Source: Lunularia cruciata (taxonomy: Eukaryota > Streptophyta > Marchantiopsida > Lunulariales > Lunulariaceae). Taken from it: a stretch of DNA of 64,000 bases. Positions 10,381-21,639 of this stretch are shown in pieces. The position numbers and the translations under genes are program-made. The stretch is from contig OX419761.1 of the NCBI GenBank assembly GCA_948567375.1, forward strand, positions 45,298,243-45,362,242, in the 5' to 3' direction. Every line of letters starts with the position of its first letter. Within the stretch, counting starts at the first letter, position 1. Below the pieces are notes generated by a model. That model had not been told where the DNA came from, made no database searches, and saw only the letters and a program-made list of their open reading frames with translations.

Positions 10381-13302
10381 ATATACCAAAAGGAAGATGC
10401 ACAAACAAGTGCAAAAGGGAAAAAAAGCACGAGGCCCAACAGTCCCAAGCAGCCAAGAAAGATAAACATAAACAAGCCTGAATGCACACTAGGGGAAAAA
10501 GTGTCCCAGTAACAAGAAATGAAGAATCTAAGAAAAGGGTAGTCTACTCCTAAACTGTGTGGTAGAGTGCCTCCAATGGTATGTCTTGTAAATGGGGAGG
10601 GAAGACCTTAGTTGTGTTGGGTGTTCCTATTGCAATTTGTTGTTAGTGAAGAGCCAAAGCCTGAGTGCATTGTAAAGTGAAAGCTACGCACTACTGATAA
10701 TAGGTTGTGAGCATGGCTGGAAAGACTGCCAATGCCCCTCTCCTATGCAAGGAACCTCCTGCTGCCTGCTTGAGGAGATCGTCAAAGTGGTGATGAACAC
10801 GCCCAAAAATCTCCATTCCTAGATAGACAAAGGTATCTAAGGATAATCATGGCACGTTATGGTCCTCCTTGCCCCTAGAGGCAAAGGTCACTGATGCTCC
10901 CACTTGTATGTCTACTTGTGCCAATGATTTTTCTCATAGGAAGTTTGCAACATTGTTATCCATGTCATACAAGATGCAATGACCATTTATGAAAGTAACA
11001 ATATCCACTAACACCTGATGAATAGGGTGGTCTTTGTAGATTGAACCCTGCTCAATCTGAACCTAGGCCCGTGCTACTCATAAGATTTGTGCCATTGTAT
11101 CACAAACCATATCATGGACTCTAGTGTGCTTTCTACCTACTGCACATCATTAAAAAGTGGATTTCATACATGGCAAATGGAGAATTGCATGTGCATTAGT
11201 TTAAAAGCCCTATAAACACTAGATGTGGTATGTTATGTAGCAATGTATATACACACAACAAGTTTACTACAACCTCTCACCTATATTTGGTTTACCATAT
11301 CCAATACTTGTAGACCTACTAGACTAGTGTATCTATGGATCTCTATGTGACATACATGGCATATTTATTTTACAATGTACCATAGGTGGAGAGCCCACTA
11401 TGTCATCCAAGACATAGTGGCATAGATCATATGATTTATATGGTTCCAAGTATAGATTGAGTAGTAGTGTTTGGATTTGCCTAGACCATGGACACGTAAG
11501 AGTAGATATAGTAGCATTCATGGACTATCAATGTACCTTGTTTGATTTGATGGTTGCAAGCAAAACAAAGTCATTGCCACCAAAGGAAAGGAGACCATTA
11601 TGCACCGTAGCTATCCTTGGGTTCCTTTCTACCTTTGGAAATATAGGCTTTTGGGCATCTTATTACCAATTCAAGAATCTCAAGAAGTAGAATAAGGTTC
11701 CTTAAAAAGGAGAGAAGCTTGGCTATCTCTCTATCCATGTTCACCTCATATTTTAGATAAAGAGCTCTTGTCACTTTAAATTTCTCTCAAACATGGTTCC
11801 TCATAGACAAGCAATAGTAAAAGGAGATCCCATCACATCTAGGATCCTCTAATGGTATATCTAGATGTGATTTGAGTGTACCTTTAGAGGAAATCTGTTA
11901 TATAGTTCAATAGTAGATTACTATGTTTCCCCCCCTATTTAGTTGGGTCTTAGTTTTGCATTAAATTTTAGCCCTTTTTCTTTGAGCTCATGTTCTTTGT
12001 TCCCTTTTGCACTTCTTTGTGTTTGTATTCTATTTTCTAGTTTCTTTTGGGTATACTTCGGCTTTTGGCTCTTTAATACCAAGAAGGTGGTCAAGTTCAA
12101 GATAGTGGTGGTCCAACAATACCATATGGATAAAATCAGTCAAGACTTGTTTAGGGTACACTAAACAAGTCGATTTTATCCATATGGTATTGTTGGACCC
12201 TAATACAAATTGACTCAATAGCCTTAGGGGAGCATAATATTTGTATAGAGATACACTCTTGTGCTAAAAAGCACTTTATTTAGGTAAAAAACATCATTAC
12301 TTGGTTGGAGATATTATTGAGGCACATTCTTTCAACTCATCGTAAAGAAGAACAGAAAATTTATTCTTTGAGGTTATTATCACAAAGGACAAGAAGTACC
12401 TATATGCAAATACATTGTTGTGAAATGTTATGAGTTATCCTAGGGTAAATTTAATACATCACCACATCAACTATTCTTTTGGAATGTAAAGTTTTTGGAT
12501 TTGAACCACACATGTCCATAACCTTGTCCTTAACTAATTTGGTTTTGCATTGCTCAGACCTATAAGGAGATGGTGCACAACTATCTCAATATGAAATTTA
12601 GCATTGGTGATTGTGTACCCATACCAAGTTCATATATATCTAAAATATAAATTATACAAAAACATTATATAAATCATTCAATCGTATATACAATTATATG
12701 TATAGATTTTTATGGCATTAAAATAATTATCATTTACCTTATGGAAAAATCTTTTTATTGAATGTCAAATGAAATTTGAACATACAATAAAACATTCTTC
12801 ATTTTCAAGTTGGTACATTATTTGAAATTCTATTAGTAAGTAAATAGAAGGTAGAACTAATTGATCAAAGGAGATATGAAAACCCATTTTTGACATGCAA
12901 CTCTCAAAAGTAAAGAAAGATAGACAAGTAGAACAGAGGTACAATATCTACTATGCATCCGGATAATTCTACCTTGTCAATGAAGATCTTCTAGTCTTTA
13001 ATAGGGAGATACAATATAGTGCACATCAACCATGCTTAAGTATACTAAGTTATTTGATATGCTTCCTTGTGCTATTGTACAATCTTCTCTTCTTGTTGCC
13101 TTTGTAACTATTTTGCATACACTGAATAAGCTAACTCTTAATTAAGTTGTTACTTTGAGTTGAGTTTGAAATTTGTTCTTTTGAGTATGTGTGGTTCATA
13201 CATTTTCACAAGATTTGTTCTTTTTATTAATTTTTTCTTGTTTTGTAAAGACATGAAATAATAACTTGTTGTTTAGGAAGAAAATTCTTTTATTATTGTT
13301 GA
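10381..13302. other. No gene recognised, AT-rich
   Basis: About 2.9 kb of low-complexity to moderately AT-rich sequence with short ORFs and no domains I recognise. An inverted repeat at 12110-12199 is listed separately. A 77-codon ORF around 11.5 kb has no recognised similarity. Confidence 0.35.
12110..12199. repeat. Long inverted repeat with 6-base loop
   Basis: The left arm 12110-12154 pairs with the right arm 12161-12199 around the loop GGTACA. Pairing is essentially perfect except for about six unpaired bases in the left arm next to GACTTGTTTAG. It resembles the foldback at 1.14-1.26 kb in form but not in sequence. Confidence 0.8.
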
Positions 13303-13307
13303 ATTAT
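13303..13307. other. Left target duplication ATTAT of element B1
   Basis: ATTAT lies directly before the 5' LTR of element B1 and recurs at 21640-21644 directly after its 3' LTR, more than 8 kb away. This ties the two LTRs together as one insertion. Confidence 0.75.
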
Positions 13308-13893
13308 TATAATACCAATAGCTTGACATATTATCTAGAGGTGAAAATTGGCTCGGTAACATCTTGAAGGATGATATATATGATGGACTAAGTTTATCAG
13401 ATAGAGGTGTCACCAAAGGAGTATTTTCACTAATAGAGCAGGAGCCAAAAACACCTTGAAAACTTCAAAGCCAATTTTGGAGGCCTAAATGGATGAATTA
13501 GGCCTCAAAAAAGAAGGATTCCACCTTCTTTGGATAACAAAGGCGTGCATTCTCCTCCACAATTTGTCTCATTGAGAGCTTTCCAACAATTGCTCACCCA
13601 TGTGATTCTCAACTTCCTACAAGAAGATTCCTTAAAGATTCCTTCCAATCAAACCTATTTGATAAACCAAATAGTACAAGGACCAACTTGTCATCCATCC
13701 ATGCAACTAATCTAAGGGTGGAACTTGCTGACATGTCACCAATCCATATATCTGATTCAAGGGTGGAGCTCCTTTTGAAGGAGATCTTCTTTACAAGGTG
13801 CTCCTTTGGGGCATCGGATTATTGATGGTTGAAGCCTTGTCTTTTTTCTCTTGTGTTTTTTCTTGGATATCTCCTATCCTCTATGACATCACA
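13308..13893 (+). repeat. 5' LTR of B1
   Basis: 586 bp, homologous to the B LTRs at 15584, 35405, 51429 and 58159. The start has decayed from TGTAATACC to TATAATACC and the end reads ATCACA. Its sequence across the A1 insertion point (GATGGACTAAG) shows what the empty site looked like. Confidence 0.8.
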
Positions 13894-14427
13894 AATTTTC
13901 CTCTTCTCATTCCTATTTGTTTGTGCATTGCTTTAAGTTTCTTTTAAAGCTATTTGTTTGTTGTTGCATTTTTTCTCCTTATACTTTCAAGGAGACATCC
14001 CATATAAAATCCATTTTATTGGGGATATTTCCTACCTATTAGTCTCACATAATATTCTTTGAAAGATTTGATTTTTTTTAGCATTTTTTTCATTAGTTCT
14101 TTGTTGCTATTTCAAGAGATTGCAAGAAGTTATTACTTGTGTTTGAGATTCCTTAGAAATCCATCCTAATTGGGTGGTTGTCCAAGTTGATGATTCAAAA
14201 TGCCCTCAATATTTTTCTCATCTAGCTTTATTTTGTGCTCTTTGGTTAGTAGGAGATCAAATCCACTCCTTGATCCCATTTGTGCATACTTTTTCTAGTC
14301 TAGATTGCTTTATTGTGTAGCCATTATACTACTATAAGGAAGTTCATACAACCAACATCTATAGAGGGAACATGTTGGAGTGATCTCTTATGAGACCCTT
14401 AATTGCCATAGCTCACTTGATAGCTTT
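13894..14427. other. Internal DNA of B1, no coding recognised
   Basis: AT-rich internal sequence with no primer-binding site, gag or pol motif detected. Confidence 0.4.
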
Positions 14428-15381
14428 TGTAAAAGACCGAGGAGAGATAAAGGAGAATGGAAGATCACATTTGGACTCTTGAATGAGTGAAAATCTAAAT
14501 GCCTAGCATGAGCTTGGGCTTTGGTATTTACAAGGAACAGACAAAGCTCTTGAGAAACTTCTCAAGAAGTTTACTAGAAGCGACCTACTTGGTGTGCAAG
14601 CTAAGCTAGTTGGGAGCTTCCCAAGAAACTTCCTTCCAAAAGTCACCTCCTTGGTGTGCTTACCTAGCCAAGAAACTTCCTCCTAGAAGTCACCACTTAG
14701 CATATACTTTACTTAATATTTGGAAGGTACCAAGTAGCTTCCTAAATCAATTCATCATGCAACTTCCCCTTCATAATGCTAGTTGGGAGCCTCTTTCTCA
14801 TCTCCAAAATGCACAAATTGCCATCCATGAGTTTGAAGTTTCTATGGTGATTAGGATGTCAACAACTAGCGGTGAGGGAATATGTAACAATATGGAGTTT
14901 ATCTACGAGTTAGTGAAGATTAAAAAAGTACCAAATAGGCCAAATTAGCCTAAATTGTTCTAGAAGCATCTAAGAAGCTACTTGGTACCTTCCAAGTATT
15001 ATGTAATATGCATGCCAAGTGGTGATTTATAGGAAGAAGCTTCTTGGGAAGCTTCCTAGCTAGCTTAGCTTGCATGCTAAGTGGGTGGTTTTTAGAGGGA
15101 AACTTCTTGGAAAGCTTCCTAGCTACCTTAGCTTGCACACAAAGTAGGTAGTTTCTAGAAGGAAGCTTCTTGAGAAGCTTCCCGATTAGTTTGACTTGCA
15201 CTCTAAGAAAGCGGGTTTGAGGAAGCTTCTTGAGAAACTTCTCAAGAGCCTTGTATGTTTCCCTATAAAGACCAAAGCCCAAGCTCATGCTAGGCATTCA
15301 AAGTTTCCCTCATTCAAGTGTCCCAATATGATCTTCCATGTTAGTTTTCCATTCTCATATTTCTCTCTTCAATCTTTTACA
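14428..15381. repeat. Inverted pair of family A LTRs inside B1
   Basis: A minus-strand family A LTR starts at 14428 and breaks off near 14745. It is followed without a gap by a plus-strand family A 3' end: a chromodomain-tail coding remnant with the landmark ASWEPLSHLQNAQIAIHE, a purine tract, and a plus LTR from 14883 to 15381. The two LTRs face each other across only about 140 bp, so a transcript through them could fold back. The plus LTR is longer (499 bp) than usual because it carries extra palindromic modules. No target duplication was found, so this is more likely a recombination or deletion product than one simple insertion. Confidence 0.7.
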
Positions 15382-15583
15382 AACATGAAGTTAAAAGCAT
15401 TCTCCATAAGCACATCCGTGGTACCCACCATCTGCATGTGGAATATCTTGTACATTGGAAAGAGTATCTATTGTATGAGGCAACATGAGAGCATGTAGCC
15501 AACTTCACCCATGCACCGTGTTAGTGCAATATTTTGAGCAATAGCTTTGCAATGAGGCCGTTGCATCTTAAAAGGAGGGAGGT
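15382..15583 (+). other. 3' internal end of B1 with polypurine tract
   Basis: About 200 bp of non-coding internal sequence ending in AAAAGGAGGGAGG immediately before the 3' LTR, the expected plus-strand priming tract. Confidence 0.6.
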
Positions 15584-15666
15584 TGTAATACCAATAGCTA
15601 GACATATTATCTAAAGGTGAATATTTGCTTGGTAACATCTAGAAGGATATTATATATGATGGCTAA
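15584..15666 (+). repeat. 3' LTR of B1, left part
   Basis: The first 83 bases of the B1 3' LTR up to the A1 insertion. The last five bases (GCTAA, 15662-15666) are the target site duplicated on insertion of A1. The LTR resumes after A1. Confidence 0.85.
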
Positions 15667-16078
15667 TGTAACAATATGGAGTTTAGCAACGAAGTTAGTC
15701 GGGCTTACAAAGTAGCACATACGACAAATTAGCCTAGAATATTCTAGAACTATCTAGGAAGCTTCTTGGGAAGCTTCTTGGCTAGCTTAGCTTACATCTC
15801 AAGTAAGTAGCTTCTAGAAGCTTCCAACTAGCTTAGCTTGCACGCCAAGTAGGTGGCTTCTAGAAGGAAGCTTCTTGAGAACCTTCCTAGTTAACTTGGC
15901 TTGCACTCTAAGAAAGCGGGTTGAGGAGGCTTCTTAAGAAGTTTCTCAAGGGCCTTGTATGCTACCTACAAATACCAAAGCCAAAGCTCATGTTAGGCAT
16001 TCGGAGTTTTCCCACATTCAAGTGTCCCAATGTGAGTTTCCATTATCCTATTTCTCTCCTCGGTCTTGGTCTTTTACA
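15667..16078 (+). repeat. 5' LTR of A1
   Basis: Starts TGTAACAATATGGAG, ends TCTTTTACA. It holds repeated modules built around GAAGCTTCT / AGAAGCTTC palindromes. The TATA-like site of its sister LTR has mutated here to CCTACAAATACC. Confidence 0.9.
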
Positions 16079-16092
16079 TTGGTATCAGAGAA
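16079..16092 (+). other. Primer-binding site, initiator Met tRNA type
   Basis: TTGGTATCAGAGA directly after the LTR matches the standard plant TGGTATCAGAGC site complementary to the 3' end of initiator Met tRNA, with one change at the end. Confidence 0.85.
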
Positions 16093-16349
16093 GGAATGGG
16101 ATGGATGGAATTTATGGACCACCAAATCCACTTCTGCCAAACGATTGGGATTTTCATGTCCACATATTACCCAAGCACCGCTTCACCCAATTCATCACCT
16201 CACGCTTTGGGCAGGATTTTCTACATATGATCATTGTGTCTGAGTAACCCTTGATACTTCCGGTTGTCACTTATGGAGAAAGGTGAACGTTCTATATCTA
16301 TGTGTTAATCAATTAGATAAATTGGGAGTAGTAGGATAGAGTAGTAGCT

Positions 16350-17200
16350 ATGGCGGCAATACCGGATGTTATCCTTGAGATGTAGCAACAAATTGAGCAC
16401 CTTGCTCAATTTTTGGATGAACAAGGCCAACAACAATGAAAACATATAGGGAGCGTGCCAGTCTCAGATGGAGAAGATCATATTCAATTTGCAAAACCCA
16501 AGGTGTTTGAAGGCAAGAATCTTCCGGGCACATGGAGAATTTTGTGTTTGATTGCGAATGTTACTTTGAAGCCACCAATCTTCAAGATGAATGGAAACAG
16601 ATTCTCTTGGCTTCTAGCTAATTGGATGGTATGGCAAAATTGTGGTAGCAATTTTGAGTGGAGCGAGCTGAAGGACAGATTGTTGCACCAATCTTGACAA
16701 GGACAGAATTCAAAGATATAATACTTGGTCAATTTCAAACTATAAATGCCACTCAAGCCACACAAGATAAATTGGCGGAGTTGAAGCAGATTGGCTCAAT
16801 AAGAAGCTACATCATACAATTTCATAACATCATCATGCAAATTCTAGATGTACAAGAAGGAGAAGTTTTGGATCAATTTGTGTGGAGATTGAAGTCACAA
16901 ACCAAATTGGAGGTGACCATGCAAGAACCAAAAAACGTAGAAGAAGCCATGCAATTGGCTGAGCGCTTTGATTCCTTGGTTGCAACAACTTGGTCTCGAC
17001 CTCGACTTACACCAAGCTTACCAATACAATACGCACAGGTGGAAGAACCAGCACCAATGGAGATTGATGCTATCCAACAAAGGCCACTTGGTGCAATACA
17101 TAGAGAAAGATTGTGATAAAATAGAGGTTGTTTTTTTTGTCGCCAAGTTGGACATCGCATTGCTGAATGTCCACTTAGGAATGGGCGACCTTGACAAGTT
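16350..17200 (+). pseudogene. A1 gag with CCHC zinc knuckle
   Basis: Reading starts at the ATG at 16350 (MAAIPDVILEM), with stops soon after. A retrotransposon gag domain is visible around 16500-16980, including WSRP-ended helices and the segment QDKLAELKQIGSIRSYIIQF. The nucleocapsid knuckle CFFCRQVGHRIAEC (CX2CX4HX4C) lies at 17129-17170 in a different frame from the upstream open stretch. Gag forms the virus-like particle that packages the element RNA. Several stops and frameshifts are present, so this copy is non-functional. Confidence 0.85.
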
Positions 17201-17339
17201 GCCCTGATAGAGTTTGTGGAACCAAAGGATCAAGGAAACAAAGAATCCCAATAGGAGATTTTGAGCCGCCTATTGGGAGCTTGATTAGTTCCAATGGGAT
17301 TGAAGGCTCGACCTATGCAAGTTTGCTTCACTTGCAAGG

Positions 17340-17740
17340 TATATATCTAATCAAGATTGTTGGATTTTGATTGATTCTAGAAGTCCAAAGAATTGCATAT
17401 CTATGCAAGTAGCAAAGGAATTGGGCATTCCAATCAAACCAATGATTGGAAGTAGTTTGATGATGGTAGATGGTAGAAAGAGTTCTGCATTCTGCACCTT
17501 GCATCCCGTTACATTCAAGATTGGGAAGGAGTATTTGGAGTGTATGAGGTTTGTAGTGGCACCTCTACACTATGATATCATTCTGGGTCTACCTTGGCTT
17601 GAATGTCATAAGGTTCAAATTGATTGGACCCGACGCCAAATTCAAGTACAACACCAAGGTAGGAATTTCCAATTAGGTTGTCTAGCACCTCTGAGTAAGA
17701 CTAAGAAGACATCTTGGGACTGACTAAGAATAGTCAGTCC
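17340..17740 (+). pseudogene. A1 retropepsin-like protease
   Basis: An aspartic protease of the gypsy type is recognisable from ILIDSRSPKNCIS at about 17360. The active-site triplet D-S/T-G has become D-S-R. FVVAPLHYDIILGLPWL at about 17550-17600 is the C-terminal flap-side motif (I-L-G-x-P-W-L). The Gly-to-Arg change predicts loss of activity. Confidence 0.8.
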
Positions 17741-17949
17741 CAAGATGGGGAGTTTGTCGAGAAGGTAGCCATAGAGCAAACCTTGAAGGGAGTGGAGTCC
17801 CAAGATGAGAAGTTTGCCAAGAAGGCAACCATGGAGCAAGCTTGGAAGAGAGATGGGTCCTTGGAAGGGAAGTTGGTTAGTAAAGAAGCCATAGAGCAAG
17901 CATCGAGGTATGCCCTTCAAGATCAAGTTATTGCCAGAGAGTACTCTAG

Positions 17950-19200
17950 TGAGTAGACCAATCTATCGGCTCTCACCAATGGAGTTGGAGGAGTTGTGAA
18001 TAACACTTATAGAGTTGTTGGAGAAGAACTTCATACAACATAGTACCTCTCCTTGGGGAGCACTGGTATTATTTGTTCCAAAGAAGGATGGAGGAATTTG
18101 TTTTTGTATTGATCACCGTGGGCTCAATAAGCAAATCATGAAGAACGCATACCCCTTGCCTTGGATCTATGACTTGCTTGATCAACTAAGTAGAGCACGT
18201 TACTTTTCCAAGTTGGATCTTTGCAGCGACTATTGGCAAATTCCTATTGATAGAGAGGATGTGCAAAAGACTACCTTTTGTATAAGGTATGAGCATTTTG
18301 AGTGGAAAGTTCAACCTTTCGGACTCACTAATGCTCCAACAGTCTTCATGGATCGGATGCATTGGGTGTTGGATGAACTATTGGATTGATCTGTGGTGGT
18401 GTTCTTGGATGATATCTTAATTTATAGTAAGATAGAGGCAAAAAACATGAGCCATGTGCGAGAAGTCCTGAGACGACTATAACAATGGGAATTTTACTAC
18501 AAGAAGTCGAAGTGTGCCTTTTGGCAAAAGGAGGTTACCTTCTTGGGTCATAAGATCTCATCAAAGGGGATCAAGATGGAAGAAGAGAAAATCAAGGCCA
18601 TAACTGATTAGCCTACCCCAAAGGATGTTACAAAAGTATGGGCATTCAATGGATTGGCCAATTTTTACCGATGGTTCATCCATTATTATGCTCATGTGGC
18701 TGCACCATTGACTGACCTCTTGGGAAAGAATTTGAGCTTCCAATGGACCACCAAGCATGAAGAAGCATTCCAGAAGTTAAAGCATATGGTGTCTTCAAGA
18801 CCTACTCTTCAACCATATGATCCTCAACTACCCTACGTGGTTGATTTTGATACTTCTAACTTTGCAATTGGAGCCGTGTTGCAACAGGAATTCCCAAATG
18901 GACTCCATCCTATTGCCTTTGTGTCTTGCCGACTCAATATGGCTGAACAAAACTACTCTACTCGAGATTGAGTACAACTTGCAATGGTATACACCACCAA
19001 GGTATGGAGGCATTACCTCTTGGGGAAACAAGTGATCATGCAAATTGATCACAAACCATTGTTGCAAACCTTAAACTTGGAACACATGAAGAGTCGACAT
19101 CATGGATGGGAGGAACAATTCCAACTATATGACATCAAACTTGAGTACAAACAAGGTTGGTTTCATGTCATCCTTGATGCTTTATCACAACGACCTGATT
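17950..19200 (+). pseudogene. A1 reverse transcriptase and RNase H
   Basis: RT landmarks appear in order: [34 protein letters not shown] (first catalytic Asp), PFGLTNAP, and the catalytic box FLDDILIYS at about 18402. The connection and RNase H follow (LPYVVDFDTSNFAIGAVLQQ; IDHKPLLQTL; DALSQRPDL). The frame is cut by in-frame stops at about 18387, 18480, 18609 and 18969. The catalytic residues of RT survive, so the copy may not be very old. Confidence 0.9.
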
Positions 19201-19249
19201 TGAAGTCTCTTCCTCTCATCACAGCGGCAATTTCAACAATGTCAATTGA

Positions 19250-20720
19250 CTCCAAGGTCCAAAACAAGTTTCAGTTAGCTCTACACCAAGATCCCTTCTT
19301 CCAAATGGTACATGGTCGCCTTACGGCATGCAATAAGGAGTACAACACTGTCTCCATCAAGCAGGGCCTTTTATTCCATGAGGACCAGATCTATGTTCCA
19401 GCTAAAGGTGATCTTTGACTTGTGCGCCATCAAGAAGCCCATGATTTACCAATCGCTGGTCACATGGGTGTGGAAAAGACCTTGGGTACCCTCCAATGTC
19501 AATGGTGATGGCCCAACATGACATGAGATGTTCAAGAATTTGTCTGATTGTATGAGTGCTGCCAACGTAACAAGGCTAGCAACCAAAAGCCGAGTAAACT
19601 TCTTCAACCACTCGCTGTTCCATCTGCTCGTTGGGAGCATGTGAGCTTGGATCTCATCACATCCTTGCCAAAGACAAAACAAGAACACACCACAATTGTG
19701 GTGTTTGTGGATAAGCTTAGTAAGCAAATCCACTTGGCACCAACCTATGATATTGTGGATGCTCCAACCTTTGCACAAATCTATTTTGACAATGTCTTCA
19801 AGCATCATAGGATGCCATGTGTACTTATCTCTGACCGTGATCCTCAATTTACCGAGAAGTTTTGGCAAGCACTCTACTCGGCACCAAGCTTGCTTTGTCT
19901 ACGGCCTATCATCCTCAAATTGATGGACAAACCAAACATGCAAATCATACATTGGAGGATATGTTGCGTGTCTTTGTCAATGTCCACCATACCAATTGGG
20001 ATGAATGTCTTGTAGCTGTAGAATTTGCCTACAATAATTCCAAATAGGCAAGCACCAGATTTTCTTCTTTCTTTCTCAATTTTGGCCAAGATCTGCTTGT
20101 TCCAGATTCTCTTCTTGCTCCCACTCCATCTCAGGTTCCTCATACTTCCACATTCTTGACCACTATATCTCAATCTCTCCAAAAAGCCAAGTCTCACCTC
20201 CTTGTTGCTCAGAATCACCAAAAACAATATGCGGACCACCATCATCGTGATCTTACCTTTGAAGTTGGTGATAAAGTCATGATATCCTCTAGTAACCTCC
20301 CTCTCCCACTTGATACCCAAGTTTGTAAACTTGCCCCTAATTGGATAGGACCCTTTGATATCACCCAAATTGTCTCTCTTGTTGCTTATCAACTTGCCTT
20401 GCCTTGTCATATGCATATCCATCCTGTCTTTCATATTTCCAAGTTGAAACCCTTTGTTCCTAACCCCTCTTCCTTTTCCTCTTGAGTCCAACTTCCTCCT
20501 CTTCCTGTCCTTATCAATGATCATGAGGAGTACGAAGTTGATAATATCCTTGCACATCGCCATATTCAACGAGGCCGTCGCCAACATACAGAATAAAAGG
20601 TCCTTTGGAAAGGGTATCCCCTTCATGATGCCACATGGGAACCTCTTTCTCACCTCCAGAATGCTCGCACGGCCATCTAGGAATTCGAAGCTTCACTGGC
20701 AACGAAGACATCACCAACTA
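19250..20720 (+). pseudogene. A1 integrase with chromodomain
   Basis: The N-terminal zinc-binding part spans about 19410-19600, with several stops. The core has VSLDLITSLPKTKQ and ISDRDPQFTEKFWQ (two catalytic Asp). The expected third acidic residue segment is disturbed by a frameshift near 19880. From 20520 the chromodomain reads EEYEVDNILAHRH, then KVLWKGYPLHDATWEPLSHL. Chromodomains steer chromovirus integration toward particular histone marks. Integrase is inactive here because of the stops and frameshift. Confidence 0.88.
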
Positions 20721-20734
20721 GTGGCAGGAGAATA

Positions 20735-21134
20735 TGTAACAATATGGAATTTAGCAATAAAGTTAGTCGGGCTAACAAAGTAGCACATAAGACAAATTAG
20801 CCTAGAATATTCTTGAAGTATCTAGGAAGTTTCTTGGGAAGCTTCCCAACTAGCTTAGCTTACACCATAAGTAAGTAGCTTCTAGAAGCTTCCAACTAGC
20901 TTAGCTTGCACGCCAAGTAGGTCGCTTCTAGAAGGAAGCTTCCTAGTTAACTTGGCTTGCACTCTAAAAAACCGGCTTGAGGAAGCTTCTTGAGAAGCTT
21001 CTCAAGGGCCTTGTATGCTACCTATAAATACCAAAGCCAAAGCTCATGCTAGGCATTCGGAGTTTTCACACATTCAAGTGTCCTAATGTGAATTTCCATT
21101 CTCCTATTTCACTCCTTGGTCTTGGTCTTTTACA
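20735..21134 (+). repeat. 3' LTR of A1
   Basis: 400 bp, starting TGTAACAATATGG after the purine-rich GTGGCAGGAGAA and ending TCTTTTACA. A TATA-like CCTATAAATACC lies at 21021-21032, about 105 bp before the LTR end, where a promoter is expected. Confidence 0.9.
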
Positions 21135-21639
21135 GCTAAGTAGATCAAACAGAGATGTCACTAAAAGAGTACTTCCACTAAGAGGGTAAGAGCCGAAAAC
21201 ACCTTAAAAACTTCAAAGCCAATTTTGGAGGACCTAAAGGGATGAATTAGACCTCAAAACAGAAAAATTCCAATCTCTTTGGGAGGAGAGGCCTACCTTC
21301 TCTCCCTCTTTTTTATCTCGTCAAGAGCTTTTTAATAGTACCTCATCCATGTAATTCAAAGCTTCCTACAAGAAGATCCCCTAAAGATTCCCTCAGTCAA
21401 ACATGCTTGACCAACCAGATAGGACAAGGACCAACTTGTCACCCATCCATGCAACTAATCTAAGGGTGGAGCTTGATGAAATGTCACCAATCCATATATC
21501 TGATCCAAGTGTGGAGCTTCCTTTGATAGGATCCTCTTTGCTAGATACTAAAGATAACGTGCTCTTTTGGTGCATTGGAGTATTGAGTGTAAAGCTTTTT
21601 TCTTTCTCTCTTGTGTTCTCCTATCCATGAAGTATTACA
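21135..21639 (+). repeat. 3' LTR of B1, right part
   Basis: Resumes with the duplicated GCTAA and continues collinearly with the 5' LTR of B1 to ATTACA at 21639, followed by the B1 target duplication ATTAT at 21640-21644. Confidence 0.85.

Larger units (their letters stand above)
15667..21134 (+). mobile_element. Full-length chromovirus A1 (Ty3/gypsy)
   Basis: 5,468 bp bounded by LTRs of 412 and 400 bp, with a GCTAA duplication at 15662-15666 and 21135-21139. A primer site for initiator Met tRNA follows the 5' LTR, and a purine-rich stretch precedes the 3' LTR. Order inside: gag with CCHC knuckle, protease, reverse transcriptase, RNase H, integrase, chromodomain. That is the Ty3/gypsy order, and the C-terminal chromodomain places it among chromoviruses. 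The coding line is broken by many stops, so it is dead. It is a close relative of A3 (28151-33756). Confidence 0.93.
13308..21639 (+). mobile_element. LTR element B1, split by nested chromovirus A1
   Basis: A 5' LTR (13308-13893) and a 3' LTR (15584-15666 plus 21135-21639) are flanked by the same 5-base duplication ATTAT. A purine-rich tract (about 15570-15582, AAAAGGAGGGAGG) sits just before the 3' LTR, as expected. The internal part is only about 1.7 kb and itself holds an inverted pair of family A LTRs. No gag or pol of its own is recognisable, and no tRNA primer site is seen after the 5' LTR. B1 is therefore a deletion derivative or a non-autonomous member of the family whose coding version is at 51.4-56.7 kb. 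Confidence 0.8.

Noticed and set aside
11457..11690. 77-codon ORF with a hydrophobic C terminus
   Set aside because: No similarity recognised, no splice or promoter context, and length within chance for AT-moderate sequence.
19874..20653. 259-codon open frame on the minus strand
   Set aside because: It lies exactly opposite the integrase C-terminal and chromodomain coding region of A1. Its translation is the antisense of that conserved sequence, and similar antisense frames occur opposite A3.
15780..21000. Regularly recurring AAGCTTC words, considered as a CRISPR-like array
   Set aside because: Spacing and unit length are irregular, the units are palindromic LTR modules present in all family A LTRs, and the setting is a plant nuclear genome.
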